Assembly (NCBI RefSeq): GCF_039778605.1 | Contig: NZ_CP156060.1 | Coordinates: forward strand, 1,178,001-1,242,000 | DNA: 64,000 nt | Source: Flavobacterium sp. WV_118_3 | GTDB lineage: Bacteria > Bacteroidota > Bacteroidia > Flavobacteriales > Flavobacteriaceae | Direction: 5' to 3' | Part shown: positions 35,139-45,354 of the stretch, piece after piece | How positions within the stretch are numbered: the first letter of the stretch is position 1 | How the letters are laid out: each line of letters starts with the position of its first letter | Program-made: the position numbers and the translations under genes | The notes under the pieces: generated by a model | Databases searched by the model: none | What the model was told of the DNA's origin: nothing | Seen by the model: the letters and a program-made list of their open reading frames with translations, nothing else

Positions 35139-38100
35139 TTACAAATCGGTAATAGCGGTCAGCGATAATACGAGTGGTATTTGTAGTATCGGAACATAGG
35201 CATCGGTAACCGAATAGGCCGTCAGCGTAAAGCTAAAGGTTCCGTTGTTCTGTTGCGGATTGGTACTGTTCATCCAATTCGTGATACCGTCGGTTAACAT
35301 CGTGGCGATGTTCGCGCCATGTGCGGTTACGTCTACTGCGGTTGGCGTTAGCATCACTACCGGAACATCGATTGTAAAGGTGGTTCCCGGTATACTATAG
35401 GTATAATCACATTGCATTTTGATGTTAAATTCGGTAATCGAAGCGTCAATGTTGAGCGTTAAGGCGTCAAATAAAGCCAACAATTGATTCTGTAACGTTC
35501 GGCTTGGTGCAGCCGGATAACTTGGCGTTGTGATCTGAGCGATATTAATCGCATTAGCGGTATTCAATAACGGAATAAGTTTGTTATAGAACATCACCTG
35601 TGGCGTCTGGTAAATAAACAGTGGATTGGTGGTTTGCCAGCTGCCATCTTTATTTTGTAGCAATTCTTCATTTCGGATCACAGCAACACTACTCCACGCA
35701 TTTTGCGCACTCAAAATATCCAGATCGTCCAACACTACATTTCGCGACGGGTTGGTATTTCGGTCTTCATATAACAGATAAACACGCTGTCCGTTGTTAT
35801 CCAGTTGGTAATAACGATAAGCAAGTGTATCGCCCGGAAGCAATTCGTTGGTATAGTTGTCGATCATTACGGTTATATTCGCATCCGCCGATTTCTGATC
35901 TTCCGGAATAATGGTTATAATCAGATAATCGGTTTCCGTTTCGGAACTCTCGGTAATTGTATAACCTAAGGTATACGGCGGTGCCGGAGTGAAGTCGGAC
36001 ATCATAGCCATGTTAACCGTTTTTCTTGGATTTACCTGGTTGGTAACCGACCATTGTGCGGCGACCTGATTGATGATGTCGATAAAGGCAAGCATGGCAT
36101 AACGGGCATCCTGAGCCAATTCGGAATTAGCGTCCATGGTGGCCGGTGTTAACATCGCAAGACAGTTGTCAAAATCAGCATTTAACGATGGATACGAATC
36201 GATAAATTGTGCCAAAGCCTGGTACATACCCTGATTTTTGGTAGTCATTACCGTATAATCACTCTGGTTTTCATCGGTCACATTAAACTGAACTTCCGTT
36301 ACAATCGTATCCTGTGCTGCCGAAGTGTTCTGATAGGTATAGTAATACACCCACTGACGGGCTTCTTCAATCGTAGGCGAGGCATCGTCGTTGGCTGGAT
36401 AATTAAAGTTCTGAGCCGTAACCGATGGCGGTGTAGGATAGGAGCGCAACGGTACCGGAATGGTGGTTTCGCCCACATCACCCATTTGTGCCAATGGTGT
36501 GATTTCGGAATTGATTTCGCCACTTAATGGAACAATAAAGGTGAGCCAGGAAGAGGCCAGATAATCGTCCAGATCCGGAATTTCCGTGATGTCAAATTCC
36601 ATATGGCTAACGTTGTATTGCATATCGCCAAAAGTAAAGCTACGACTTTCAGCACTGTCTTTGGCTTCAAACATATACGTTAGCCAGGAAGCACCGTTTG
36701 CGGTTGGAACTTTTGCGGTTGATAAGGAATATTCGGTTGAGGTTGGTACTTCGTCGGTACCCGAAAGCGTCGGATCGAGACCCAGCATTTTTCCATATAA
36801 ATTCGGTACAAATGGCGCATGTGGCGGATCGTTGTTCGCATCGGCATATTCCGGACCGCTATACGACGAACTGATACTGGCCGTGGTTTGTACGGAAGCG
36901 ACATAACGGTAGGCATTCGAAAGCTGAATCAGGATTTGTTGTTTCCATTTTTCCTGAGCGTTGCCAATGTTGGACGGATCTTTTGCCGTACAAGGTGGTG
37001 ATGTTTGTCCGCTGCATGGATCGATGATAAAGTCGATGGTGCCTTCGATGGCTTCGGCTATGGTTTGTTTGGCGTCGAGTATTTGTTGTAAATAATCCGG
37101 ATCGTCCGGGAATACTTTATAGGCTGTTAATAAGAATGCCGGAACGGAATAGGCCGGACTCAGGAATTTATCGACCGCCTGAAGGAATTGTAATCCCCAG
37201 CTATCCATATCGATGCTGTTAAAGTTTTTAACCACGCTACCGTCCGGAACGCCTTTGTCGTAACTGGCAATCGAAGCGGAGAAGGATTGTAAACTTGTAG
37301 CCAGTGGAACCGGTGCAAAATAATAGGTTTGGTCTTTGTCAAATCCAAAGCGTAATCCGTTGGCACCCGTACTGTCAAAACGGACCATCCATAATGGCGC
37401 ATTGGCTGTGGTGTCGCTGTTGCCTTTGGTTAGGTTTGCGCCGGTAGCGGCTTTTAAAATAATGCCGGTATACGGTTGGTTCAGGAAGGCCGTTTCAAAT
37501 TGTTGCGCAAAATAGGTCAACGCCAACATGCTGTTCTGACTGTTGTCGGATAGCGGCTGAATCTGAGTTGTGGCTTCGGCTACACCGGCTACACCCACAA
37601 AGTTCGGATCGAGATAGGCCGTACGAACCATACTGAAACTGGTTGTAATTAACGCGATTTCCGGCAGACTAACCAGGTTTGTGGTGGTCATTTGCGTGTT
37701 GAGCGTATAGGCTTGTACGTCTACAGCAGCCTCTCCCGCCACTACGGTTTTTAAATATTCGATTATCGGATTGATAAATTGTTTCAATAGTTCCGAATTG
37801 GCCAGTTCGTGTACCATAGGAGTGGTATTCCCTTGAGCATCAACAGTGTCTTCTACGGTAGTGGTATAACGAAGTGCCATATTCGGACTGTCCAATTGAT
37901 AATACAGGTTCATATAGGTCTGTAAATCGATTTGAGCATTGTTTTGCGCACTTTCTCCTTTATAACGGGACGTGTTAAAGTTGAAGGTCAGGATTAAGTT
38001 TGGTGCTTCTGAAAGCAGGCTAAATAAATAGGATACTGATACCGATGGCCACTGACTCAGGGCGATGATGGCATCACTGTATAATACCTGCATGGCGGTA

Positions 38101-41100
38101 TGTAAAGGCTGCGTATCGTTTGGTGGAATATTACCAAACATATCCTGCCAGTTTAAAACCATTTCAACCGTATCGCCAATTCCGGCATATGGATTCGGAT
38201 ATGACGGATCGGTTCCTTCCGGTTGTACGTATTTGTAGTACGGAATTACGGCATTGTAGTTCCAGTCTTCCAGATCGTCGTTGTCGGAGGTGTTGCCATC
38301 CTCGGTGTTGGAAACAGCTTCGTCGTCGGTAGAGTCTACCGGACCGGCCGGAGTCGGGTTTATATAATCTGGGATAGCAGGTACCGCCAGACCAATCAGG
38401 TTGAATTGGGTTTCCAGATACACCTGATCTTCGGCTAGGGTTGGCACCGGTTGTGTGGGCACATAATCACCCGGATTTTGTCGGGAGACTTCGTAGCCGA
38501 CGGTTCCCGGTAGTAATGTGGCAATACGGGTGGTATACTGCTGATCCAAAGGTGCTGTTACCGGCGATTGTACGAATACGGAAGTAATGGAAGTATCAAT
38601 CGAATCACCAATAATTACACTATTTACAAACGGACTGTTAATTAGGGTGTTATACGTAATTTGTATTGCAAGATTGGCCACACCGGTTCCGGCAAATAAG
38701 GAATCCGGTAAGCCGTTGGTGGCATTGTTTTCATAGTAGAAATAGTAACCGCCACTGCGAACGGTGCTACATTCCCATAATAGTTTGACAAAATCACCGG
38801 CGGTATTTAAGGTATTGTAAGTGCCTTCCGGAGTTGTTTCCATAACCATCATGCGCATCATGCTTTCTGCAGGATTGGTTTCGGTGGAAAGATTTGCCTG
38901 AATAATCGCTGTTTTATAGTCGCCGTTGGCATCCGACAGATAACCGCCATTGCTGTTTTGTGTCGGATCGGGCTGGTAGATAATCTGAATTTGTTGTATG
39001 GTACGGGTTCCGTCGGTATCGCCTATGGTATTCAGATAGGTAAGGAGTTCCTGTAAGTAAACCGTACTCGCATCGTCGGCACCAACCAGATTGTACATGT
39101 TTCCGGAAAGTGGTGTGACCAATCCGGATTGTGCCGTTATTTTTTGTAGCGTAAAGTTAATCGTTGTTCCCCACGTATAATTTTTTACATCGGCCTGGGT
39201 GGTTCCGCTGGCTGTTGTGGTAAGCGATTTGACTACAAACTGCCAGTTGTTGCCTTGTTCGGAGAAAATAGTCGTCAAATTGGACGGTAATTTCCAGATA
39301 TACGGCTCATTGGTAACTTCCGGATAATAATCGCCCGGATATTGCCATAAGGCCGGACTTCCCAACGAGAAGGTTTGCGGGGTATCGTTATAGTTGACCA
39401 ACGGACTTGGACCGTAGGTTAGCACCGGACTAAGCGAAATGGCCGCAATATCATGAATGTGCTGTATCTCGTTGTTGTCGATGGTTACGGTGAGTTTGTT
39501 GTCGGTTCCGGATACCATATTGATCCAGGATTCATCCGGATTTTCCAAAATTATGGAGTAAAGGTCGCCTTGTTGTAAGGTACTCGGAATGGCGAGTTGT
39601 TGTCCTGTTAGTACATATAATGGTTGGGTTACTCCGGTTGCCGCTTCCGGTGGTGCCGGCAAACGCATTCCGTGTAACATAAATCGTGAAGCCATACCGC
39701 TGATACCGTCGATACTGTCGGTTACCGCATGATTTACGACATCGCTCACCGTTCCGGAGAAGGTTTCCTGAGTGTTCAGGTAGTCCAACGCCGATTGTAA
39801 GGCTTGTTTGGCCAGCAAGGCTACGAAATCGGTAAACATAAACGTCGGAAACGACAAATTGTGCTGGTCTTCGTAGGTCGGATCGGTGATGTTATCACAA
39901 TCGGTTGGCGCATAATAGTCCGCAGTCATATCCGATTGATAATCGACACTGGTCGAGGCCAATAAGGCCGTAATATCGTTAATATAGCCCTGATCGCCGG
40001 TCATGCTTTCCGTAGCAAAGTCGATCGGGTTTCCGGCCGTTCCGTTTAATTCGGTATTTAAAATCAATTCCGGAACAACCGGGAATACGGCGGCATCCAT
40101 GGTACCTTCGGTATTGGCATCGACTGCGCGGATATTCAATTCAAAATACGTACTGAAAAAGGTTTTGATGTCGTCCTGAGCCGCATTACTATAGTTAAAA
40201 GGCGGTTCGTGATTTGGTCGCGTATTAAAATAGCAGAGCATACTGTTAATCTGGTCGGCGGTGATCGTTTGATTTTGAAGCCAATCCAGTCCGGTATTGT
40301 CTGCTGTATTTCCAATTAAGGCATTGATTGTCCAATATAAAACACCTTCGGTTACGCCAAAAAGGCTGTTATTGTCCGGATCGGTGTTAATATAAAGCAT
40401 GGCAATATATTGCGGACCGGCAGCGCCGCTTTCGCCGGAAACGGTTAATTGCGGAAAGAACATTAAATCCAATGGTACCCTGGTGGTGGTTTGTAACGGT
40501 TGCCATTTTAAAACAACCTGAGTGGTTTCGGCAAGACTTAAACGTTGCAGACTACGGTAGTTTTGCGGTAAGGCTCCTTTGGCCAAAGCATCTTTCGACG
40601 GACAAAGGTTCCACGGTGCGGAGGCCGAAGTGTCGCTTCCTACGACAAATGAGGCACTGATGGTAGTGCTGAATCGAAGCGAAACTTTGATTGAGAACAA
40701 TCCCAAATGGATCTTAACCGTTAGTTTTACCGAAACACCGGCTTCAAAGGTAATCGGGATTGGCATATAGCTTTCGATCGTCATCGTGATATAGGCATAG
40801 GCCATAATATCGACTTTGGCCGAAATAATCGCAAAGTTGACTTCTCCGTAAATATGACCGGTTAATCCAAAGGTTCCCTGTACTTTATAGTACGTATCGT
40901 CGTAGGTATCTAAGGTTGGATTGGCACTGAAAAAGCCTAATACACCCTGGAAGATTCCAACGGCAGTAAGGGATAGTCCGGCTTTTAAAATTCCTTCGTC
41001 TACGGTTTTACCTACACCAAGTGAAAGGCCAAGTCCAAATTCGATAACCGGGTTAAAGTTTCCACAACTTGTGGTGGGTACGCTATTAGACGTTGCACCG

Positions 41101-43697
41101 CTGAGGTAACCAAAATAAAACCCACCGTATCCTAAAAAGGGAAATACCTGTATGGAAAAAGAACGCGAAAAGTCGGTAATACTGGCCGGAAATCCGAAAT
41201 CGAGATAGAAATTTCCGTTGGTGTAAATCTGTACACCTATAATGGGTAAACTGATCGATACTTCACCAAATTCAAAATGCCGGAATTCATCCGGTAATTG
41301 TAAATCCAGCTGGTACATTCCGATCGAGTCGTTTATTTTTTTATAAAGGATTTCAAATTGTAAGTTTTTAAAATAATTGGATTCCGGACTCACGCCAATT
41401 AACAAACCATAAAGGTTCGGATCGTTAAAAACGGTCGCCACACGATAGAATTTGGCCACGGTAAAATCGGCTCCAATTAACCAGTTGCTGTTTTGATCAA
41501 ATACCAGTGTGCCGGGTTTAGTGTCGGGTGTTGCGGCCGGAACCGGAATCGTACTATCACCGGTGTTGGAAGTTGTGGTAAAAGCCTCTTCGAGTGCTGT
41601 GATGGCTTCTTCAACCGAGTTGAGTTCCGGTGAGTCATAGAGCGATACATGCTGCCCCAAGGCCAGAAGTTTTAAATCGAAAAATTCTTCTCCCATTCCC
41701 GGTACCGGTGGCATTTGCGTCGCATCACTACCTTTTCCGCCTTCCTGTAACGGTGAATCGGGTTCGATTGGCAGTCCTAAAAAGGTTCCGGTAAAGTACA
41801 TATAAACACCGCTACTGGAGGCATCTTCGGCATCTTTGGTGATTTTTAAGGTTTCGATATTGATAAACCCAAGATCGATATGAAGCGGAATCGTGGCTAC
41901 AATACTACTTTTGTTGTTTTCTTTATAACGGGTATAGGTAAATTCAAATCCGGATAGGTCGATGGTGTCGAGTAAATTCCACGGTGCTGCCAATGAAAAG
42001 CCGGGACTAAAAGTACCTACAAATGTAGTGATCAGTTCGCCCAGTGAGATTTTATCGAATTTGATGTCGATGCTGTCGTAGTCGGTGTTACCAATATAGG
42101 TTATTTTACAGGCAAATTCCGGCATGTTGAGGTACACCTGTGTTTCTTCGGAACCAAACTCATAACCGACTTCAAAGGTAAGTCCAAGCATTTGGCGGGC
42201 ATCGGCGATTCCGGCAATGGTCCCAGACGTACCGTTTTCATCATATTTTATCGCTACATTGGCGTCGAGTTCCAAATCAAAGGAACTGTATTGCAAATGC
42301 CAGTTGACGTCGCCGCTAACATCGTAGGTCGTAAGCTTGGTTTTGTCGTCCGGAACTACGGTTACAAAATTGACATTGCTGATATTCGGTAAATTATCGG
42401 TTACCCAACCTGGAATATCGGCCATACCAAAGGCTTTTAGAAACGTATAGGCGATTGATCCCAACGATATGGTTTGATCGGTACCGGTACTCGCACCAAA
42501 AGTCCAGGCTGTGGCATCGTATCCGGCATAAATGGTAAGATCAACACCGGTTTGATCATCTGGACCGATATGGAAGAAACCGGCAATTTCTCCGGTAGTC
42601 GTTCCCTGAAGACTATTTACGTCAAGGTTGAGTCCTGTCATCGTAAAACTCAGACTCGGATCGTTGATGGTAAAGAAAACCCAGTTGCTCACAATGGAAC
42701 AATTGAGGGTATAGTTTTGAGAATCGGGATCGATTTCGATATTTAAAACCTGTATTTCCGATTCCAGATCAATCGTGGTACCGCTCCAGAACATCGTAAG
42801 CAGATCGCCCAGTTGGATTGTTCCTTCTGTGAGCTGTACACTTGCGGTAAAATTCGGATAATGTGCTGTAAGTGCGACCGTGTTGGAATCGGGTGGACCT
42901 ATCGTAAAGGTTCCGGTAATGGTAAAATCGGTACTACTGGCGCTGGACGAACTAAATCCGGAAACGATACAATAAATATCGATACCGGTAATGGCAACAC
43001 CGGGCAAAATCTGCCAGATATAATCGGGCGGTGTGCTGATCTCAATACCCATATAGTCGACAATACTAGTAGCGGAATCGTAACTGATGTCGATCGATTT
43101 TAAGCCTAAGGTACTCAGCGTACTAAAAGGTTGTGGTAAAGCGGTGGTAAGGTTAATTCCGCCGGCCAACTGGTAAAAATTGGAAATACTCGGATACGGA
43201 TCGGAAAAAAGCCCTTGAAACATCCAGATATTATCGGTAACAGGATAGCCCATAGCGACCTGTAGCGTCACTCCGGTATTGATGGTTCCGCCAACGATAC
43301 CTACTACGGGTAACTCGGCTTCGGGAATACAAAGTTCGTAATACGGAAGGGTAACGGTAAACCAGTTGACGCCCGGTAAGGCGATAGTTTCACCCAAAAG
43401 CGTGATATAAAAGGTTGAGTTAAGAATTTCATTTTCAATATAAAACTTTACAAAACAATCGCAGTCGGGTATCTGGAACGAGGACGTTTTTCCTTTGATC
43501 AGAATATTGTTTTCGTCCGGCATTGCAATCAGAACGGCATTGATAATTAATTGTCCGTCCGGTACAAATTGTTTGTAAGCGTTTGAGGTGATCGGAAGAT
43601 CGAGTACAGCAGTAGCATTGACAAAGTACAGTTGATTATCGCTGTTAACCTGTCCTTGTAGGCCGGTATAGAGTTGTTGTAGTTGTTGCGTATCCAT
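35139..43697 (-). CDS. Giant 2852-residue protein, DUF6603-like middle region, function unknown
   Basis: No signal peptide and no clear membrane helix at the N-terminus. The first ~670 residues are beta-rich and contain at least three related modules, each opening with a motif like ISLGELITTF (near residues 291, 409 and 550). Residues ~670-1040 consist of amphipathic strands with FPFLGYGGFYFGYLSG, FGLGLSLGVGK and ISAKVDIMAYAYITM. I associate this pattern with DUF6603 proteins, from memory and unverified. The remaining ~1800 residues are Ser/Thr/Asn/Gln/Asp-rich and poor in Lys/Arg, without motifs I recognise. The C-terminus is not a recognisable T9SS sorting domain. It is the last gene of a five-gene minus-strand operon, 12 nt after the 541-residue gene. 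Other possibilities are an adhesin, a toxin or a structural protein. Confidence 0.82.
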   Translation of the reverse strand: MDTQQLQQLYTGLQGQVNSDNQLYFVNATAVLDLPITSNAYKQFVPDGQLIINAVLIAMPDENNILIKGKTSSFQIPDCDCFVKFYIENEILNSTFYITLLGETIALPGVNWFTVTLPYYELCIPEAELPVVGIVGGTINTGVTLQVAMGYPVTDNIWMFQGLFSDPYPSISNFYQLAGGINLTTALPQPFSTLSTLGLKSIDISYDSATSIVDYMGIEISTPPDYIWQILPGVAITGIDIYCIVSGFSSSSASSTDFTITGTFTIGPPDSNTVALTAHYPNFTASVQLTEGTIQLGDLLTMFWSGTTIDLESEIQVLNIEIDPDSQNYTLNCSIVSNWVFFTINDPSLSFTMTGLNLDVNSLQGTTTGEIAGFFHIGPDDQTGVDLTIYAGYDATAWTFGASTGTDQTISLGSIAYTFLKAFGMADIPGWVTDNLPNISNVNFVTVVPDDKTKLTTYDVSGDVNWHLQYSSFDLELDANVAIKYDENGTSGTIAGIADARQMLGLTFEVGYEFGSEETQVYLNMPEFACKITYIGNTDYDSIDIKFDKISLGELITTFVGTFSPGFSLAAPWNLLDTIDLSGFEFTYTRYKENNKSSIVATIPLHIDLGFINIETLKITKDAEDASSSGVYMYFTGTFLGLPIEPDSPLQEGGKGSDATQMPPVPGMGEEFFDLKLLALGQHVSLYDSPELNSVEEAITALEEAFTTTSNTGDSTIPVPAATPDTKPGTLVFDQNSNWLIGADFTVAKFYRVATVFNDPNLYGLLIGVSPESNYFKNLQFEILYKKINDSIGMYQLDLQLPDEFRHFEFGEVSISLPIIGVQIYTNGNFYLDFGFPASITDFSRSFSIQVFPFLGYGGFYFGYLSGATSNSVPTTSCGNFNPVIEFGLGLSLGVGKTVDEGILKAGLSLTAVGIFQGVLGFFSANPTLDTYDDTYYKVQGTFGLTGHIYGEVNFAIISAKVDIMAYAYITMTIESYMPIPITFEAGVSVKLTVKIHLGLFSIKVSLRFSTTISASFVVGSDTSASAPWNLCPSKDALAKGALPQNYRSLQRLSLAETTQVVLKWQPLQTTTRVPLDLMFFPQLTVSGESGAAGPQYIAMLYINTDPDNNSLFGVTEGVLYWTINALIGNTADNTGLDWLQNQTITADQINSMLCYFNTRPNHEPPFNYSNAAQDDIKTFFSTYFELNIRAVDANTEGTMDAAVFPVVPELILNTELNGTAGNPIDFATESMTGDQGYINDITALLASTSVDYQSDMTADYYAPTDCDNITDPTYEDQHNLSFPTFMFTDFVALLAKQALQSALDYLNTQETFSGTVSDVVNHAVTDSIDGISGMASRFMLHGMRLPAPPEAATGVTQPLYVLTGQQLAIPSTLQQGDLYSIILENPDESWINMVSGTDNKLTVTIDNNEIQHIHDIAAISLSPVLTYGPSPLVNYNDTPQTFSLGSPALWQYPGDYYPEVTNEPYIWKLPSNLTTIFSEQGNNWQFVVKSLTTTASGTTQADVKNYTWGTTINFTLQKITAQSGLVTPLSGNMYNLVGADDASTVYLQELLTYLNTIGDTDGTRTIQQIQIIYQPDPTQNSNGGYLSDANGDYKTAIIQANLSTETNPAESMMRMMVMETTPEGTYNTLNTAGDFVKLLWECSTVRSGGYYFYYENNATNGLPDSLFAGTGVANLAIQITYNTLINSPFVNSVIIGDSIDTSITSVFVQSPVTAPLDQQYTTRIATLLPGTVGYEVSRQNPGDYVPTQPVPTLAEDQVYLETQFNLIGLAVPAIPDYINPTPAGPVDSTDDEAVSNTEDGNTSDNDDLEDWNYNAVIPYYKYVQPEGTDPSYPNPYAGIGDTVEMVLNWQDMFGNIPPNDTQPLHTAMQVLYSDAIIALSQWPSVSVSYLFSLLSEAPNLILTFNFNTSRYKGESAQNNAQIDLQTYMNLYYQLDSPNMALRYTTTVEDTVDAQGNTTPMVHELANSELLKQFINPIIEYLKTVVAGEAAVDVQAYTLNTQMTTTNLVSLPEIALITTSFSMVRTAYLDPNFVGVAGVAEATTQIQPLSDNSQNSMLALTYFAQQFETAFLNQPYTGIILKAATGANLTKGNSDTTANAPLWMVRFDSTGANGLRFGFDKDQTYYFAPVPLATSLQSFSASIASYDKGVPDGSVVKNFNSIDMDSWGLQFLQAVDKFLSPAYSVPAFLLTAYKVFPDDPDYLQQILDAKQTIAEAIEGTIDFIIDPCSGQTSPPCTAKDPSNIGNAQEKWKQQILIQLSNAYRYVASVQTTASISSSYSGPEYADANNDPPHAPFVPNLYGKMLGLDPTLSGTDEVPTSTEYSLSTAKVPTANGASWLTYMFEAKDSAESRSFTFGDMQYNVSHMEFDITEIPDLDDYLASSWLTFIVPLSGEINSEITPLAQMGDVGETTIPVPLRSYPTPPSVTAQNFNYPANDDASPTIEEARQWVYYYTYQNTSAAQDTIVTEVQFNVTDENQSDYTVMTTKNQGMYQALAQFIDSYPSLNADFDNCLAMLTPATMDANSELAQDARYAMLAFIDIINQVAAQWSVTNQVNPRKTVNMAMMSDFTPAPPYTLGYTITESSETETDYLIITIIPEDQKSADANITVMIDNYTNELLPGDTLAYRYYQLDNNGQRVYLLYEDRNTNPSRNVVLDDLDILSAQNAWSSVAVIRNEELLQNKDGSWQTTNPLFIYQTPQVMFYNKLIPLLNTANAINIAQITTPSYPAAPSRTLQNQLLALFDALTLNIDASITEFNIKMQCDYTYSIPGTTFTIDVPVVMLTPTAVDVTAHGANIATMLTDGITNWMNSTNPQQNNGTFSFTLTAYSVTDAYVPILQIPLVLSLTAITDL

Positions 43698-43709
43698 AAT
43701 GCTAATCCT

Positions 43710-45335
43710 TTAATTGTTTAGAGAATCTTTATAACTGATAAAATAAAGAAGTCCCAGATATAACTTATCCTGCTGCTGGTTTTGAAAAAACGCCTGTAAT
43801 TTGGCAAAATAGGTATTCAGAGAATCAGCGCCACCATTGGTGTTGTAGACCGTTGTTATAAATTGGCTGATTAAATAGGTTGGAGTGGTTTTAAAACCAT
43901 CGGAAGGTGGTTCGAGACTAAATGGATTTACGCTCATAGCCGTATTCATGGTACCGGTAGATTGGTTAAAAGTATAGGAAACACTGTTACAATCTTTTGC
44001 CTGCTGGCAATTTGCCGTTGCGCTTAGTGGTAACGTAGGGTATACAACGCTCGCATCTTTTAAAATGTTCAGATAGGGCACTCCCATATTGAGAACCATG
44101 TTTGCGGTTGCTTTTCCTTCCAGTACACAAGGTAATGTACTCAGAGAATACATATAATTAAATGCGCTCACCGGAATACCACCCATTTTAACCACTAGAA
44201 TTTTGTTGGCACCTCCTTCACCGTTTAAAAGTGCTATTTTTTCTGTTAATTTCGAATCGGTATAACTGATCACTTCAACGGTGTGTGTGTCTAAATCCCC
44301 TTGAATAGCCGGTAAATTGTTCACTAATGTATTTATTTGATCAAGATCTGGAGCGGCACCACTGAGCAGGGTATTTAATGTAGTGTATGTTTCATCTTTA
44401 ATGCTGGCAAGGTTTACAATAATAGCCCCGCGTTGCTGATTTCCGGAACCAAATCGCTGTACATAGCGAACGGCCGTGATCAGATCAAACAAAACGTTTT
44501 GAGCCAGTATTTCGGGATTGGCGTTGGTCGCTCCACTGGTTTCTGTACTGCTAATTCCATAGACCGGCAGGAGGTTAATTGGATTTGTTGTCGACAGCGC
44601 AGCATTTACGATGGTTTGATAGGGGGCATATTTAGTAGGATCACTTGCAAAAGCGTCTTCTGACGGTGGTTGTGGCGGATTGATAAAATAACCTCTTTTT
44701 CTGGAATAGGTTGTTTTTCCTAATACAGCTACCGTTTCCAGTACGATAGACTCTGCGGCAGTCTTGTCAAAACGCTGAATGGAATTTTGTTGAGCCCATT
44801 GATACGGTTGTAATTTTAAAAAGAAGCTGACATTTACACCAGGTATTATAGGTGTAGTATCTGTTGCGGGAGTGGGAGCATATGCCAGATTTACACTTTT
44901 ACTGTCATAGCCACCGGTAATTCCAAAATTCTGAATCGGGTAGCTGGCAATATTAGTTGTAAAATAGGTTAGGGGAATCATGGTAGCATTCACCGTAGGA
45001 TTGGTACTTAAGGTTACCGTTACCGGATTGTCGCCATTAGGTGCAAATCCGGGGATTAATTTAATCAGCTTGTTTACGGTTAGGTTGTCTTCTGCACCTT
45101 CCGCATAGACAACCTGGAAGGTATGATTAAACCCCAGTTGTATTAAACGATACATGATCATCACGGTATTGGATTGATGTCCCATTCCGGGCGAATCGGC
45201 TACATAGACCCGGATGATTTGATTTTCGGCACGCGACAGAAAATCGGAAAGTAAGGTAAGTTGCTCCTGTGCGTTGTCTTCTGTAATAGCAGCAACATTG
45301 TCAACTAATATTTTTATTTGGTCGGTTAAAGACAT
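43710..45335 (-). CDS. Unknown 541-residue protein with GT-B-like motifs
   Basis: No signal peptide. An N-terminal helical stretch leads into IIRVYVADSPGMGHQSN near residue 48. This resembles the glycine-rich loop after the first strand of GT-B glycosyltransferases such as MurG/MGDG synthase. A C-terminal stretch at ~375-415 (KILVVKMGGIPVSAF, then LPCVLEGKATANMVLNMGVP) resembles the GT-B donor-binding half. The similarity is weak and no donor-binding residues can be confirmed, so this is a hypothesis. It lies between the 1163- and 2852-residue genes with gaps of 19 and 12 nt, implying a shared transcript. Confidence 0.75.
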   Translation of the reverse strand: MSLTDQIKILVDNVAAITEDNAQEQLTLLSDFLSRAENQIIRVYVADSPGMGHQSNTVMIMYRLIQLGFNHTFQVVYAEGAEDNLTVNKLIKLIPGFAPNGDNPVTVTLSTNPTVNATMIPLTYFTTNIASYPIQNFGITGGYDSKSVNLAYAPTPATDTTPIIPGVNVSFFLKLQPYQWAQQNSIQRFDKTAAESIVLETVAVLGKTTYSRKRGYFINPPQPPSEDAFASDPTKYAPYQTIVNAALSTTNPINLLPVYGISSTETSGATNANPEILAQNVLFDLITAVRYVQRFGSGNQQRGAIIVNLASIKDETYTTLNTLLSGAAPDLDQINTLVNNLPAIQGDLDTHTVEVISYTDSKLTEKIALLNGEGGANKILVVKMGGIPVSAFNYMYSLSTLPCVLEGKATANMVLNMGVPYLNILKDASVVYPTLPLSATANCQQAKDCNSVSYTFNQSTGTMNTAMSVNPFSLEPPSDGFKTTPTYLISQFITTVYNTNGGADSLNTYFAKLQAFFQNQQQDKLYLGLLYFISYKDSLNN

Positions 45336-45354
45336 GGGGTTCGGTTTTAATTAT

